From Fibrobacter sp. UWR4 (GTDB lineage Bacteria > Fibrobacterota > Fibrobacteria > Fibrobacterales > Fibrobacteraceae), in contig NZ_QGDU01000010.1 of assembly GCF_003149045.1 (NCBI RefSeq), positions 46,056 to 110,055 on the forward strand: a stretch of 64,000 nucleotides of DNA. The letters run 5' to 3'. Made by a program: the position numbers and the translations under genes. The notes beneath the pieces were generated by a model. That model did no database searches and was not told where the DNA came from. It saw nothing but the letters and a program-made list of their open reading frames with translations. How positions within the stretch are numbered: position 1 is the stretch's first letter; every line of letters starts with the position of its first letter. Below are positions 1 through 7,132 of the stretch, one piece after another.

Positions 1-15
1 AAAATTCTGGATGAA

Positions 16-417
16 ATGATCATGGCTCAGGATACTGCCGTGGGGGAGCCTCTTGTTGATTTGCTCAAGAGGGTGAACCGTATTGAGGTTTCTTTCTATG
101 ATGATTCTACTGGAAAGGAATTGAAAAAGATAGAACTGACTTCCGACCAAATGGATAGCCTGAAAAAACTTTTGAGTCAAGGTCGGTATGAAACTTTTGC
201 CATTACAGGTGATGTGTCTCTAGTACAATTTGTCAGGGTCACGTTGTTTGATGAGTTGACGAATCTGGGAGAATTAGTTCCGCAGAATCAGAAATATGGC
301 CATTGGCTTAAAAAGAAGGGGACGAAAAATGGCGGATATTCCTTTACCGGTCATTGGATTCCCGAAAATCCGGAAGCCCTAAAATCCTTCTTTTCTATAT
401 TTCCGCAGGATTTATAA
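16..417 (+). CDS. Hypothetical protein, possibly 5'-truncated by the window edge
   Basis: I do not recognise this protein. The reading frame is already open at base 1, so the true start may lie left of the window; the first visible ATG gives 133 residues, with a second ATG two codons later. No signal peptide or membrane segment is visible in this part. The sequence is mixed charged and hydrophobic with a Lys/Gly-rich stretch near residues 98-106, consistent with a small soluble domain. It ends 12 bases before the lipoprotein gene at 430, so the two are probably co-transcribed. Confidence 0.6.
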   Translation: MIMAQDTAVGEPLVDLLKRVNRIEVSFYDDSTGKELKKIELTSDQMDSLKKLLSQGRYETFAITGDVSLVQFVRVTLFDELTNLGELVPQNQKYGHWLKKKGTKNGGYSFTGHWIPENPEALKSFFSIFPQDL

Positions 418-429
418 GGTGAACGAATT

Positions 430-1656
430 ATGAACAAGTTTATGAAGACCGCTCTTGTCTCTGCTGCTGTAGTGGCTGCCGGCTCTGCCCTGGTTGCCTG
501 TGCAAGCGGAAACAAGATGAACAAGCCCGAAACTTTCCAGAACAAGACGGGTGTCATTGGCGTTTTCCGTCAGGCAGCTTTCTATTGCTCTGACATTGCT
601 CCCCAGTATATGACCTTGGGCGATTCCAAGATTCTGGTAAAGCCCAGCTGGAGCAGCGAACAGGACAATCTGTTCTTTAGCGAAATGAAACCGGGTATCG
701 CCACCCTGTATTCCTACGAATACACTTGCTCCAACGAAGAAACCAAGCTGGTGCTGGATACTGCGGACAATGGCAAGAAGGCTTTCCCGGTTTCCGTGAA
801 GGTTCCCGAATCCGGATTCTGCAAAATCGTGATTTCTTTCCTGGAAAACGACAACTTGTTCAATCATGATGACGACATGCTGTCCGAACAGTTCATGCAG
901 AACGAAGTTGCCCTGAAGTATAGCGATGTCCCTTACTGCGATGTGATCGATACTAAGGGTAACGTCGTTTCCTTTATGGATCGAGATTCCTTGAACCGCG
1001 CCAACTATGAAACCGCTCTTGCTGCCTCCCGTAGCTTGACTGCAGAAGACGCCTACCCGCTGGTTGCTTTGGATGGCCGTGGTCTTGCCCAGACCAGCGG
1101 TGACAATTCCCAGGTCGTGCTGGTAACTTGGCACAATGATCCTGACAAGTATCGTGATGGCGCTACGATTAAGTTGGATGGTGAAACCCTGTGGGCATTC
1201 GCCGATAAGGAATTCCTGAAGTGGTTTCAGGAAAACAGTGACAAGGTCACCAACTGGAATCTGCGACTGAAGCAACTTTTCGGTAAGGCTCCGAATTATG
1301 ATGCTGGCTACTTCACTGTTTACTGGGCTAATGTGAAGGACGTGTTCCGCCCTGCCTATGTTCCTGAAACGGGTGATGTAGTTATGAATGGTGCGTTCTC
1401 CTCTAGTTTTGAGGAAGATACCAGCGATAACGCCATGTGGTTCAAGAACTGGTTCCAGGAAACGGAACATCAGGCCAAAGCTCGCGAAGGCGGCTTCATG
1501 TGGACTCGTCTGGGATATACTTATGACTGGGGCCGCACCGATGGCGGCAAGTACGGCCTGACCGAATTTATCGTGAAGGACGGTGCTGAAATCGAAGTGA
1601 AGTTCACCCGTAGCACCAAGGGCTTCCTGAACTGGATCAAGGACAGAAAGTTCTAA
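430..1656 (+). CDS. Putative lipoprotein of unknown function
   Basis: A 408-residue protein with a lipoprotein signal: basic N-terminus, hydrophobic core and lipobox LVAC with the lipidated Cys at residue 24. It should therefore be exported and membrane anchored. The rest is acidic and aromatic-rich with no motif I can name; the C-terminal third is rich in Trp, Phe and Tyr. The ATG has an AAGGTG ribosome site at about 416-421. It follows the 133-aa gene by 12 bases and is followed by a hairpin at 1682-1702. A 425-residue open frame on the opposite strand is a shadow of this gene. Confidence 0.8.
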   Translation: MNKFMKTALVSAAVVAAGSALVACASGNKMNKPETFQNKTGVIGVFRQAAFYCSDIAPQYMTLGDSKILVKPSWSSEQDNLFFSEMKPGIATLYSYEYTCSNEETKLVLDTADNGKKAFPVSVKVPESGFCKIVISFLENDNLFNHDDDMLSEQFMQNEVALKYSDVPYCDVIDTKGNVVSFMDRDSLNRANYETALAASRSLTAEDAYPLVALDGRGLAQTSGDNSQVVLVTWHNDPDKYRDGATIKLDGETLWAFADKEFLKWFQENSDKVTNWNLRLKQLFGKAPNYDAGYFTVYWANVKDVFRPAYVPETGDVVMNGAFSSSFEEDTSDNAMWFKNWFQETEHQAKAREGGFMWTRLGYTYDWGRTDGGKYGLTEFIVKDGAEIEVKFTRSTKGFLNWIKDRKF

Positions 1657-1661
1657 TCGAC

Positions 1662-2450
1662 TTAAAACTTTTTGACGAGGACCCGCCACAATTGCTGGCG
1701 GGCTTCTTTGTATTTACGCTCGAAGGCGGTTTCCGGAAACTCCGGGTTGAAGGCTTCGCAGGAAATCACTTGAGGTGTCATGCCGAGGGCGCTCGGCATC
1801 GGCTGTTGGGCTGCGTCAGCCAGGATGCGGGAGGCTTCCGCAAATTCCCTGGCGTAAATTTCCCAGTTGGTACGCAATTCGGTGACGTCACCGAGAGCCG
1901 TCAAGGTGGGGAAGATGGGATGGAGGTGGAACCTGCGGGTGGCTTCACTTTCCTTGGGCCAAGGGTTGGGGTAAAAAACTGCGTGGTGCAGGATGTGCCA
2001 GCGGCCTGCCTGCTGTTCTTCTAGCGCCAGGCGCCAGAAATCCAGAAGTTCCCCGCGGACCCAGAATGCGTTGGACGGGCTGCTACCGGTCATGCCGAGA
2101 TCGCCGGATGTCGGCTGTTCCAGTTGGTGTACATTTCCCGCCTTACTGAGACGTATGGCGGACTTGTCTATGCCGATGACGGGTACGCCTGGAAACCTGC
2201 GGGCCAGGTGCAAGGTGCTTTCACCGGTGCCGCATCCGGAGTCCAGGATGACTGCTAAAGCTGATCCTGAAACGAGTTCAGGATGACCTTGGTAAAAATT
2301 CTGGACGAACTGTTTTGCGGATTCAAAAGCTTCTCGGGTGTGGTCTGCCACAGGACGTAAAAAACGGGTGGCTGCATACTTGCGAACCACCTGTTCAAGG
2401 TTCTTATAAAGATCTTCTTGATTGGATGTGACTGCGCGGACGCCAGTCAT
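1662..2450 (-). CDS. TrmB-like tRNA (guanine-N7)-methyltransferase with palindromic inserts
   Basis: SAM-dependent methyltransferase of the TrmB type, which makes m7G in tRNA (usually position 46). Evidence: Rossmann SAM motif VILDSGCGTGES at residues 67-78, and the family signature FYPNPWPKESEATRRF at about 159-174, matching the PDPWPK...RR motif. At 262 aa it is somewhat longer than most TrmB proteins. The excess is at least partly explained by three short stretches encoded by palindromic elements: residues 55-64 (GHPELVSGSA), about 113-124 and about 216-226. The start overlaps the stop of the upstream lipoprotein gene as TAATG, so translation is coupled. The function call rests on motifs; a second, canonical TrmB could exist elsewhere in the genome. 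Confidence 0.8.
   Translation of the reverse strand: MTGVRAVTSNQEDLYKNLEQVVRKYAATRFLRPVADHTREAFESAKQFVQNFYQGHPELVSGSALAVILDSGCGTGESTLHLARRFPGVPVIGIDKSAIRLSKAGNVHQLEQPTSGDLGMTGSSPSNAFWVRGELLDFWRLALEEQQAGRWHILHHAVFYPNPWPKESEATRRFHLHPIFPTLTALGDVTELRTNWEIYAREFAEASRILADAAQQPMPSALGMTPQVISCEAFNPEFPETAFERKYKEARQQLWRVLVKKF
1682..1709 (+). terminator. Probable rho-independent terminator after the lipoprotein gene
   Basis: Stem CCCGCCA (1682-1688) pairs with TGGCGGG (1696-1702), followed by a T-rich tail. It lies inside the 3' end of the convergent methyltransferase gene, so it doubles as coding sequence there. Confidence 0.6.
1778..1801. repeat. Palindromic dispersed element inside the TrmB-like gene (copy 1)
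   Basis: Arms ATGCCGAG (1780-1787) and CTCGGCAT (1792-1799) form a perfect 8-bp stem with a 4-base loop. The same TCATGCCG...CGGCATCG pattern occurs between genes at 42142-42167. Confidence 0.7.
2089..2115. repeat. Degenerate palindromic element inside the TrmB-like gene (copy 2)
   Basis: Begins GTCATGCCGAGATCG like copy 1; a shorter stem GCCGA (2094-2098) pairs with TCGGC (2111-2115). It looks like an eroded relative of copy 1. Confidence 0.5.
2263..2285. repeat. Palindromic dispersed element inside the TrmB-like gene (copy 3)
   Basis: Arms ATCCTGAA (2264-2271) and TTCAGGAT (2277-2284), perfect 8-bp stem with a 5-base loop. Read on the minus strand it encodes HPELVSGS immediately before the SAM-binding strand, so it is an in-frame addition. 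Confidence 0.75.
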
Positions 2451-3706
2451 TAACGCTTCCAGATGGAGAGACGGTCGCCACCAACCAGCTTAATGTCGTC
2501 AAGCTGCAGATCAATGGTCGGGTTTGGATCATCCTCTGTTGCGGGAACTGCGGGGGAAGAAAGTTTCCAAAGCAACTGGTTCACGCACTTCAATGTGTAA
2601 TCAGGGAAAATCAAGTCCTTGATGGAAACATCGTAGGAGTCCCATTCGCTAGAGGGACTGAACTCGTATGCCATAATTTCGCGCTTGCCTTCTTCCTTGG
2701 TTTCGTCAATCATGGTAAAGATGATGTTGCCGGAACCTCTGGCCTTGAAAGAAATGGATTCAACGGAGGAAATGTCGTTGCAGTACAGTTCCTTGTTGCT
2801 CATGCCAAGTTCAACGCCGATGCTTGCCCAAGGCCACTGCTTGTCACCTGTGGAACTTATGAAGGCTTCGCCAAACTTTACCGCTGCATGGGCAAAAATA
2901 TTGCCGTCTTCCTCATCCAGGGCAGGGGTGGTTCCACCTACGCTGTTCGTGGACATGACTACAGGGGTAACGTTCTTTTCGGCGTAGCTTAAATACCACC
3001 AGCCACCATCATAGGTGTGGGCGGGCATAAAGCGGTTCTGGTAGTTGCTGTCCTGGAAGTCGTCCAAGAGTAGGTACACGCTTTCGTCGGCAAAGGTGGA
3101 TGCCTGTGCCTTGGCGCCTTCAACAATCTTCAGGTAGGTGCTGGACGTATCGCCCTTCTCGGGGACGAATACCAGACTAATGGGACCTGCAGGGAGGGAA
3201 TCCATATCGAAGGAACCATCCACAACCTTTGCAGAGTGGTCCAGACCACGGACCTTCACGATGCCGGGCCCTTCTACGGTGCCGGAAACCTTTGCGGTCT
3301 TGCCAAGTTTGTTGGTGCCAAGTTCAGCCTTGCCGTCCTTTACGTTTACGTTGAGCTGGAGGGCGTTTCCTTCAAGGGTTGCTTCCAAGGTGTAGTTGCC
3401 GTCGGCAACATCTTCGATTACAAGCTTGCCGTCCTTGTCGGTCTTTGCGTCAATGGCGTCCTTGACGTCAATGCTTTCGCTTTCGATGAGCTTGACCTTG
3501 GCGAGAGCTGCGGGCTTTGCGTCTGCAGTTAAAATTTGTGCGGTAATAGCGTTGCCCGCTTCGGAACCGGAAGGTCCGCCGCCTGCAACCTTGTCGTCAG
3601 AACATGCGGAGAGACCAAGGCCAAAGCCAAGGACTGCAGTAACGGCTAATGTTCTGTAAGACTTGCGCATGTTGGAAAAATAAAAATTTTTGCGGGAAAA
3701 ATTCAT
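2450..3706 (-). CDS. Lipoprotein with N-terminal carboxypeptidase-regulatory-like fold and C-terminal beta-sandwich
   Basis: A 418-residue exported lipoprotein; the lipobox ends at Cys35 (LGLSAC). Residues 50-190 look like one or two carboxypeptidase-regulatory or transthyretin-like beta modules (GKLVIEDVADGNYTLEA and PGPISLVFVPEKG-type loops). Residues about 207-418 start YLLLDDFQDSNYQNRF and resemble a carbohydrate-binding-type beta-sandwich, which is inference only. Start choice: ATG at 3706 overlaps the upstream stop as TAATG and is preceded by a GGGGGA ribosome site; the ATG at 3670 has no evident site. Middle gene of a coupled trio with the TIGR02147 protein upstream and the methyltransferase downstream. 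Confidence 0.75.
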   Translation of the reverse strand: MNFSRKNFYFSNMRKSYRTLAVTAVLGFGLGLSACSDDKVAGGGPSGSEAGNAITAQILTADAKPAALAKVKLIESESIDVKDAIDAKTDKDGKLVIEDVADGNYTLEATLEGNALQLNVNVKDGKAELGTNKLGKTAKVSGTVEGPGIVKVRGLDHSAKVVDGSFDMDSLPAGPISLVFVPEKGDTSSTYLKIVEGAKAQASTFADESVYLLLDDFQDSNYQNRFMPAHTYDGGWWYLSYAEKNVTPVVMSTNSVGGTTPALDEEDGNIFAHAAVKFGEAFISSTGDKQWPWASIGVELGMSNKELYCNDISSVESISFKARGSGNIIFTMIDETKEEGKREIMAYEFSPSSEWDSYDVSIKDLIFPDYTLKCVNQLLWKLSSPAVPATEDDPNPTIDLQLDDIKLVGGDRLSIWKR

Positions 3707-4569
3707 TATTCCCCCTTTTTGGGCGGTTCAGAACCCGTGCAGGGGTCGTCCACCTTGTTGGACAGGGGGAACATGGCGATATTTAGCGCATAGACGCGGT
3801 CTGCGCGTTCGCTCTTGCGGGCAAACTGCAAAAGACCACGGCGAAATTCTTCGATACGGTGGCGAATTTCCGGCAGGTCGGACTCGTCGGCGGTGAAAAC
3901 CACGCTGGAAATATCACGATCGTCCGGTTTGTGGCGGTCGATGGATTCCAGTGCCAATTCCATAGTGCGTCTATGGAAGTCACGGACGGCTGTGCTCTTC
4001 ACTTCGCCGCCGGTACTGACGATCTGGTCCGTAATGTTCCAGCCGCCGTTACCATCGGGGACTACAAGACCCAGCTGCTTCATGACGCCAAGGGCGTTGC
4101 GGGCTTCATCCTGGGAAATTGCAGGAGTCAGGTTGCCTGCCAGCTTGCTTAAATCGCTTGTATCCTTGGTAATGCCGATGAGTGCGCGCAGTGCTGCACA
4201 TGCCCAGCTACCGAAGTAGGAAAGTTCCGGCGTAGAAAGGACGCGGGTTTCCAGGGAGCGCAGTTCCATCAGGCGGTAGTAAAGCTCGGAAAGGGCCTGC
4301 TTTGCCTTGGTCTTGTTAAAACGGTACAAAGTCTTGAAGTATTCAGCACGACGATCGTCCAGGCCGCAAAGACGGATAAACACCGGCAGGGTGCTTTCGT
4401 TCAGATGGCCTTCTTTCTGGAATACTCGAACCAGCCAGGCGGGGTCAACGCCGGTCTTCTGGCCAAGGTAGCGGTATGAGGTGAAAGGATTGTCTTTTTT
4501 TGTTTCAACAAACCAGTCTCTCAAGAACTCACGATATTCTAGATACTCTAATACTTCAGGCATGTTCAT
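3706..4569 (-). CDS. TIGR02147 family protein (Fibrobacter-type)
   Basis: Matches the TIGR02147 family, which is expanded in Fibrobacter, from its N-terminal pattern EVLEYLEYREFLRDWF followed by a helix-turn-helix-like YRYLGQKTGVDPAWL, and the C-terminal YALNIAMFPLS. Role unknown; the N-terminus looks DNA-binding, so regulation is an inference. ATG at 4569 or 4563 is preferred over a TTG at 4581, because relatives begin a few residues before the LEYR pattern. It is translationally coupled to the lipoprotein gene (TAATG at 3706), the same arrangement as the second copy at 25.7 kb. Confidence 0.8.
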   Translation of the reverse strand: MNMPEVLEYLEYREFLRDWFVETKKDNPFTSYRYLGQKTGVDPAWLVRVFQKEGHLNESTLPVFIRLCGLDDRRAEYFKTLYRFNKTKAKQALSELYYRLMELRSLETRVLSTPELSYFGSWACAALRALIGITKDTSDLSKLAGNLTPAISQDEARNALGVMKQLGLVVPDGNGGWNITDQIVSTGGEVKSTAVRDFHRRTMELALESIDRHKPDDRDISSVVFTADESDLPEIRHRIEEFRRGLLQFARKSERADRVYALNIAMFPLSNKVDDPCTGSEPPKKGE

Positions 4570-4581
4570 AAATTTATACAA

Positions 4582-4784
4582 AAGTAGCTATAGGGGGGTG
4601 TTGTTCAAAGGGGGTGTTGAGAATTGCCGTTGCCTAATTTACAACACCATTTCGCAACACTGGATGTAAAGCATCTCCTTATCCTTCAAGGGGATAAAAA
4701 TTCTGTGATAAAAGGCTTCCATAAGGGGCACGGGGAGGAAATTGCTCTTTTTTAAGGTGGTAGAATGCTGGAAAATGTCAAAAA
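4582..4784. other. Intergenic, upstream of the TIGR02147 gene
   Basis: About 200 bases with short G-runs on the plus strand near 4597-4615. It should hold the minus-strand promoter of the TIGR02147 operon, but I see no convincing -35/-10 pair and no gene. Confidence 0.4.
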
Positions 4785-5049
4785 GAAGGACTAAAACGAG
4801 GGAAAATGCGTAAATAGTCCTTCGTCGTGAGGAGAAATGCAGTGAAAATCCCCTGAAAGAAGGACTAAAACGAGAGAAAATGCGTAAATAATCCTTCGTC
4901 GTGAGGAGAAATGCAGTGAAAATCCCCTGAAAGAAGGACTAAAACGAGAGAAAATGCGTAAATAGTCCTTCGTCGTGAGGAGAAATGCAGTGAAAATCCC
5001 CTGAAAGAAGGACTAAAACGAGGGGAAATGCGTAAATAGTCCTTCGTCA
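4785..5049. repeat. 74-bp tandem repeat, about 3.6 copies, one hairpin per unit
   Basis: Units begin at 4785, 4859, 4933 and 5007, an exact 74-base period with only a few substitutions. Each unit opens with GAAGGACTA and about 21 bases later has TAGTCCTTC (for example 4785-4793 with 4815-4823), a 9-bp stem; the second unit has one mismatch (TAATCCTTC). The last unit stops just after its hairpin. The period is not a multiple of three and no long frame crosses it, so it is unlikely to be coding. It lies immediately past the stop of recD, so it could sit in the 3' end of the recCBD transcript. Confidence 0.9.
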
Positions 5050-5062
5050 GGAGGGGAACCCC

Positions 5063-7132
5063 CTACATCATCATAATCCCGGTTTCTCGCTGGATGACTG
5101 TGCAACTGGCCGCCTGGAACGTTTCCTCCGTTGCAATGATAGTCACCGATTCCTTGGCGCGGGTAATGCCTGTATAGAGAATTTGGTTTGTCAGCAGGGG
5201 GTGCCCCTTCTGTTTGGGAAGGAACATGGTGACGTGTCTATATTCAGAACCTTGGGACTTGTGAATGGTTATGGCGAAAGCCGGTTCAAGAGAATCCTCG
5301 GGCAGTAGGGATAGAGGATAGAAGACGAAGTCGTCCTTCTTTAGCATGAGGTAGGGACGGTCCTCGTGGAAAATCACCACGCCGGTGTCCCCGTTGTACA
5401 GCTTGTACATTGCCTGATTCTGGGTGAGAATCAGGAGCTGTCCCGGGAAGTACCTGCTTCGCGGGGGGACAAAATCCGGTGCGAATCGGCGGCAGTAATT
5501 AATCCAGTGACCGCGAATCTTTTTGCAGGCCACCTTGTTGAGATTTTCCACCCCGCAGGTTCCGCGGCGTTCTGCGGAAAGTAATCGCAGGGAGAGGGTA
5601 AGTGCCCAGAGCTTTTCGCGAATGGCGTCCTGGTCGCCTCGCTGTTTCTCGTTCAGGAGGGATGCATCAGGTATGATTTGTTCTGCAAGTTCCGGCAGGA
5701 CGCTGAAAGGTTCCAGCGTGTCGCAAACTAGATTCTGGACTTGTTCCTCCTCGAGTTTTCGGGAGGCTGCCGTGGGGAACTGCATGGGGGGCTGGTCTGC
5801 GGATTCGCCCATCGGCATATCCAGAGATTTCAGCAGGATTTTATCCTTCGGTTCCTTGCGGCCTTTTTCCTGAGCGGCCTGGCGAACCTTGTCCTGAATT
5901 TCCTGGAAGGATACGGTGCCGGATTCGGAGCCTTCTGCACGGGCCTGTACCGCATGGGCCAACTGCCCGATGTTGGAATCATCGGTAAAGCGGTTGGACT
6001 TCAAAAGTTTCACCACGAAATTGCGACCTGCATTTTGACGGGAGAGGATTTCTCCCAGGACGGCGCCTGCTTCCACAGAGGGGAGCTGGAACGGGTCCCC
6101 CAGAATGAAAATTCTGGAGCCTGCGGCGATGGCTTGCAGCAGGGCAGCGAACAGCGAGATGTCGATCATGCTGGCTTCGTCGATGACGAAAATGGTCTTC
6201 TCGCTAAATTGGGTTTCGCTATTGTAGTAGAACTTTCCTGTCTTGGGAAGGTATTTCAGGAGGCGGTGAATGGTGTAGCTTTCCAGACCCTCCAGCTTCT
6301 TGAATACAGGACTATTCTTGTATTCTTCGTTAATATCGGCCAGACCTCCGGCAATACTTTCCCGCATGCGGTCGGCTGCCTTTCCGCTAGGAGCTGCCAG
6401 CTTGATTTCCCAATCTTCAAGATACTGAGGATTGTTTTCCAGAAGATTCCACAGGATGTACAGAACCACGGTGGTCTTGCCGGTACCGGGGCCACCTGTA
6501 ATGATCAAGTTTTCCCGCTGCCCGCGGAGAATGGCCTGGGCCTGTTCCTGATTGATGCGGAATTCACCCTGAGGATTTTCCTCGGTGGCAAATCGGGAAT
6601 TTTTCTTATGGAGGGTAGCGACCTTCTGGGTGCAGCGTTCTACATCGGCGTCGTCATGATTCTTGCCGTGGTTGAAATGGATGGCGGCTGCAGTTTCAAT
6701 GGCGACTTTTGCCTTGTAGTACTTGGTGGCAAAAATAAAGTTGTCCTTCACCACGAAAAGCTTTCCGGTACCATTCCAGTCAATGATGTTGGTGTACTTG
6801 TTTTTTAGAATGTCCGAAATGCCATCCTTCACCACGGATTCAAAATCACAGGCGCTGGGTATCTGCGGGTCTTCAACACTGAGCAATAGGCCGTTCCATT
6901 TGGTTTCCCATTTCTTGAAGAAGATTTCGGGGTCCAGGGAAAAACGGGTGTTGCCCTCTTCCTGGAGGGACAAAAGCATCAGGAGATACTTCTGTGCGTT
7001 GATGGAAATGTCGGGCTGCAATTCCTCCATGAATTTTTGGAGGTGTCCGTTAATGGCGCCGATGCCGCGGGCGTCTCGCAGCAAGTCGAAAAACTGGGAG
7101 ACGGTGTAGTTGTTAATGATGTCCTTATTCAT
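5063..7132 (-). CDS. recD: RecD, exodeoxyribonuclease V alpha subunit (5'-3' helicase)
   Basis: Superfamily 1 helicase of the RecBCD complex, the fast 5'-3' motor in double-strand break processing. Motifs: Walker A GGPGTGKTT near residue 210, Walker B FVIDEASM near 317, motif III LGDPFQLPSVEAG, and C-terminal ITIHKSQGSEYRHV and TGITRAKESV. Length 689 aa, slightly above the E. coli protein. Start: ATG at 7132 has a GGAGG site six bases upstream and overlaps the recB stop by 8 bases; a GTG at 7138 lies within that ribosome site and is less likely. Last gene of the recC-recB-recD operon. Confidence 0.95.
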   Translation of the reverse strand: MNKDIINNYTVSQFFDLLRDARGIGAINGHLQKFMEELQPDISINAQKYLLMLLSLQEEGNTRFSLDPEIFFKKWETKWNGLLLSVEDPQIPSACDFESVVKDGISDILKNKYTNIIDWNGTGKLFVVKDNFIFATKYYKAKVAIETAAAIHFNHGKNHDDADVERCTQKVATLHKKNSRFATEENPQGEFRINQEQAQAILRGQRENLIITGGPGTGKTTVVLYILWNLLENNPQYLEDWEIKLAAPSGKAADRMRESIAGGLADINEEYKNSPVFKKLEGLESYTIHRLLKYLPKTGKFYYNSETQFSEKTIFVIDEASMIDISLFAALLQAIAAGSRIFILGDPFQLPSVEAGAVLGEILSRQNAGRNFVVKLLKSNRFTDDSNIGQLAHAVQARAEGSESGTVSFQEIQDKVRQAAQEKGRKEPKDKILLKSLDMPMGESADQPPMQFPTAASRKLEEEQVQNLVCDTLEPFSVLPELAEQIIPDASLLNEKQRGDQDAIREKLWALTLSLRLLSAERRGTCGVENLNKVACKKIRGHWINYCRRFAPDFVPPRSRYFPGQLLILTQNQAMYKLYNGDTGVVIFHEDRPYLMLKKDDFVFYPLSLLPEDSLEPAFAITIHKSQGSEYRHVTMFLPKQKGHPLLTNQILYTGITRAKESVTIIATEETFQAASCTVIQRETGIMMM

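Noticed and set aside
4785..5049. CRISPR array
   Set aside because: Units are contiguous 74-base copies with no unique spacers, and no cas genes are near.
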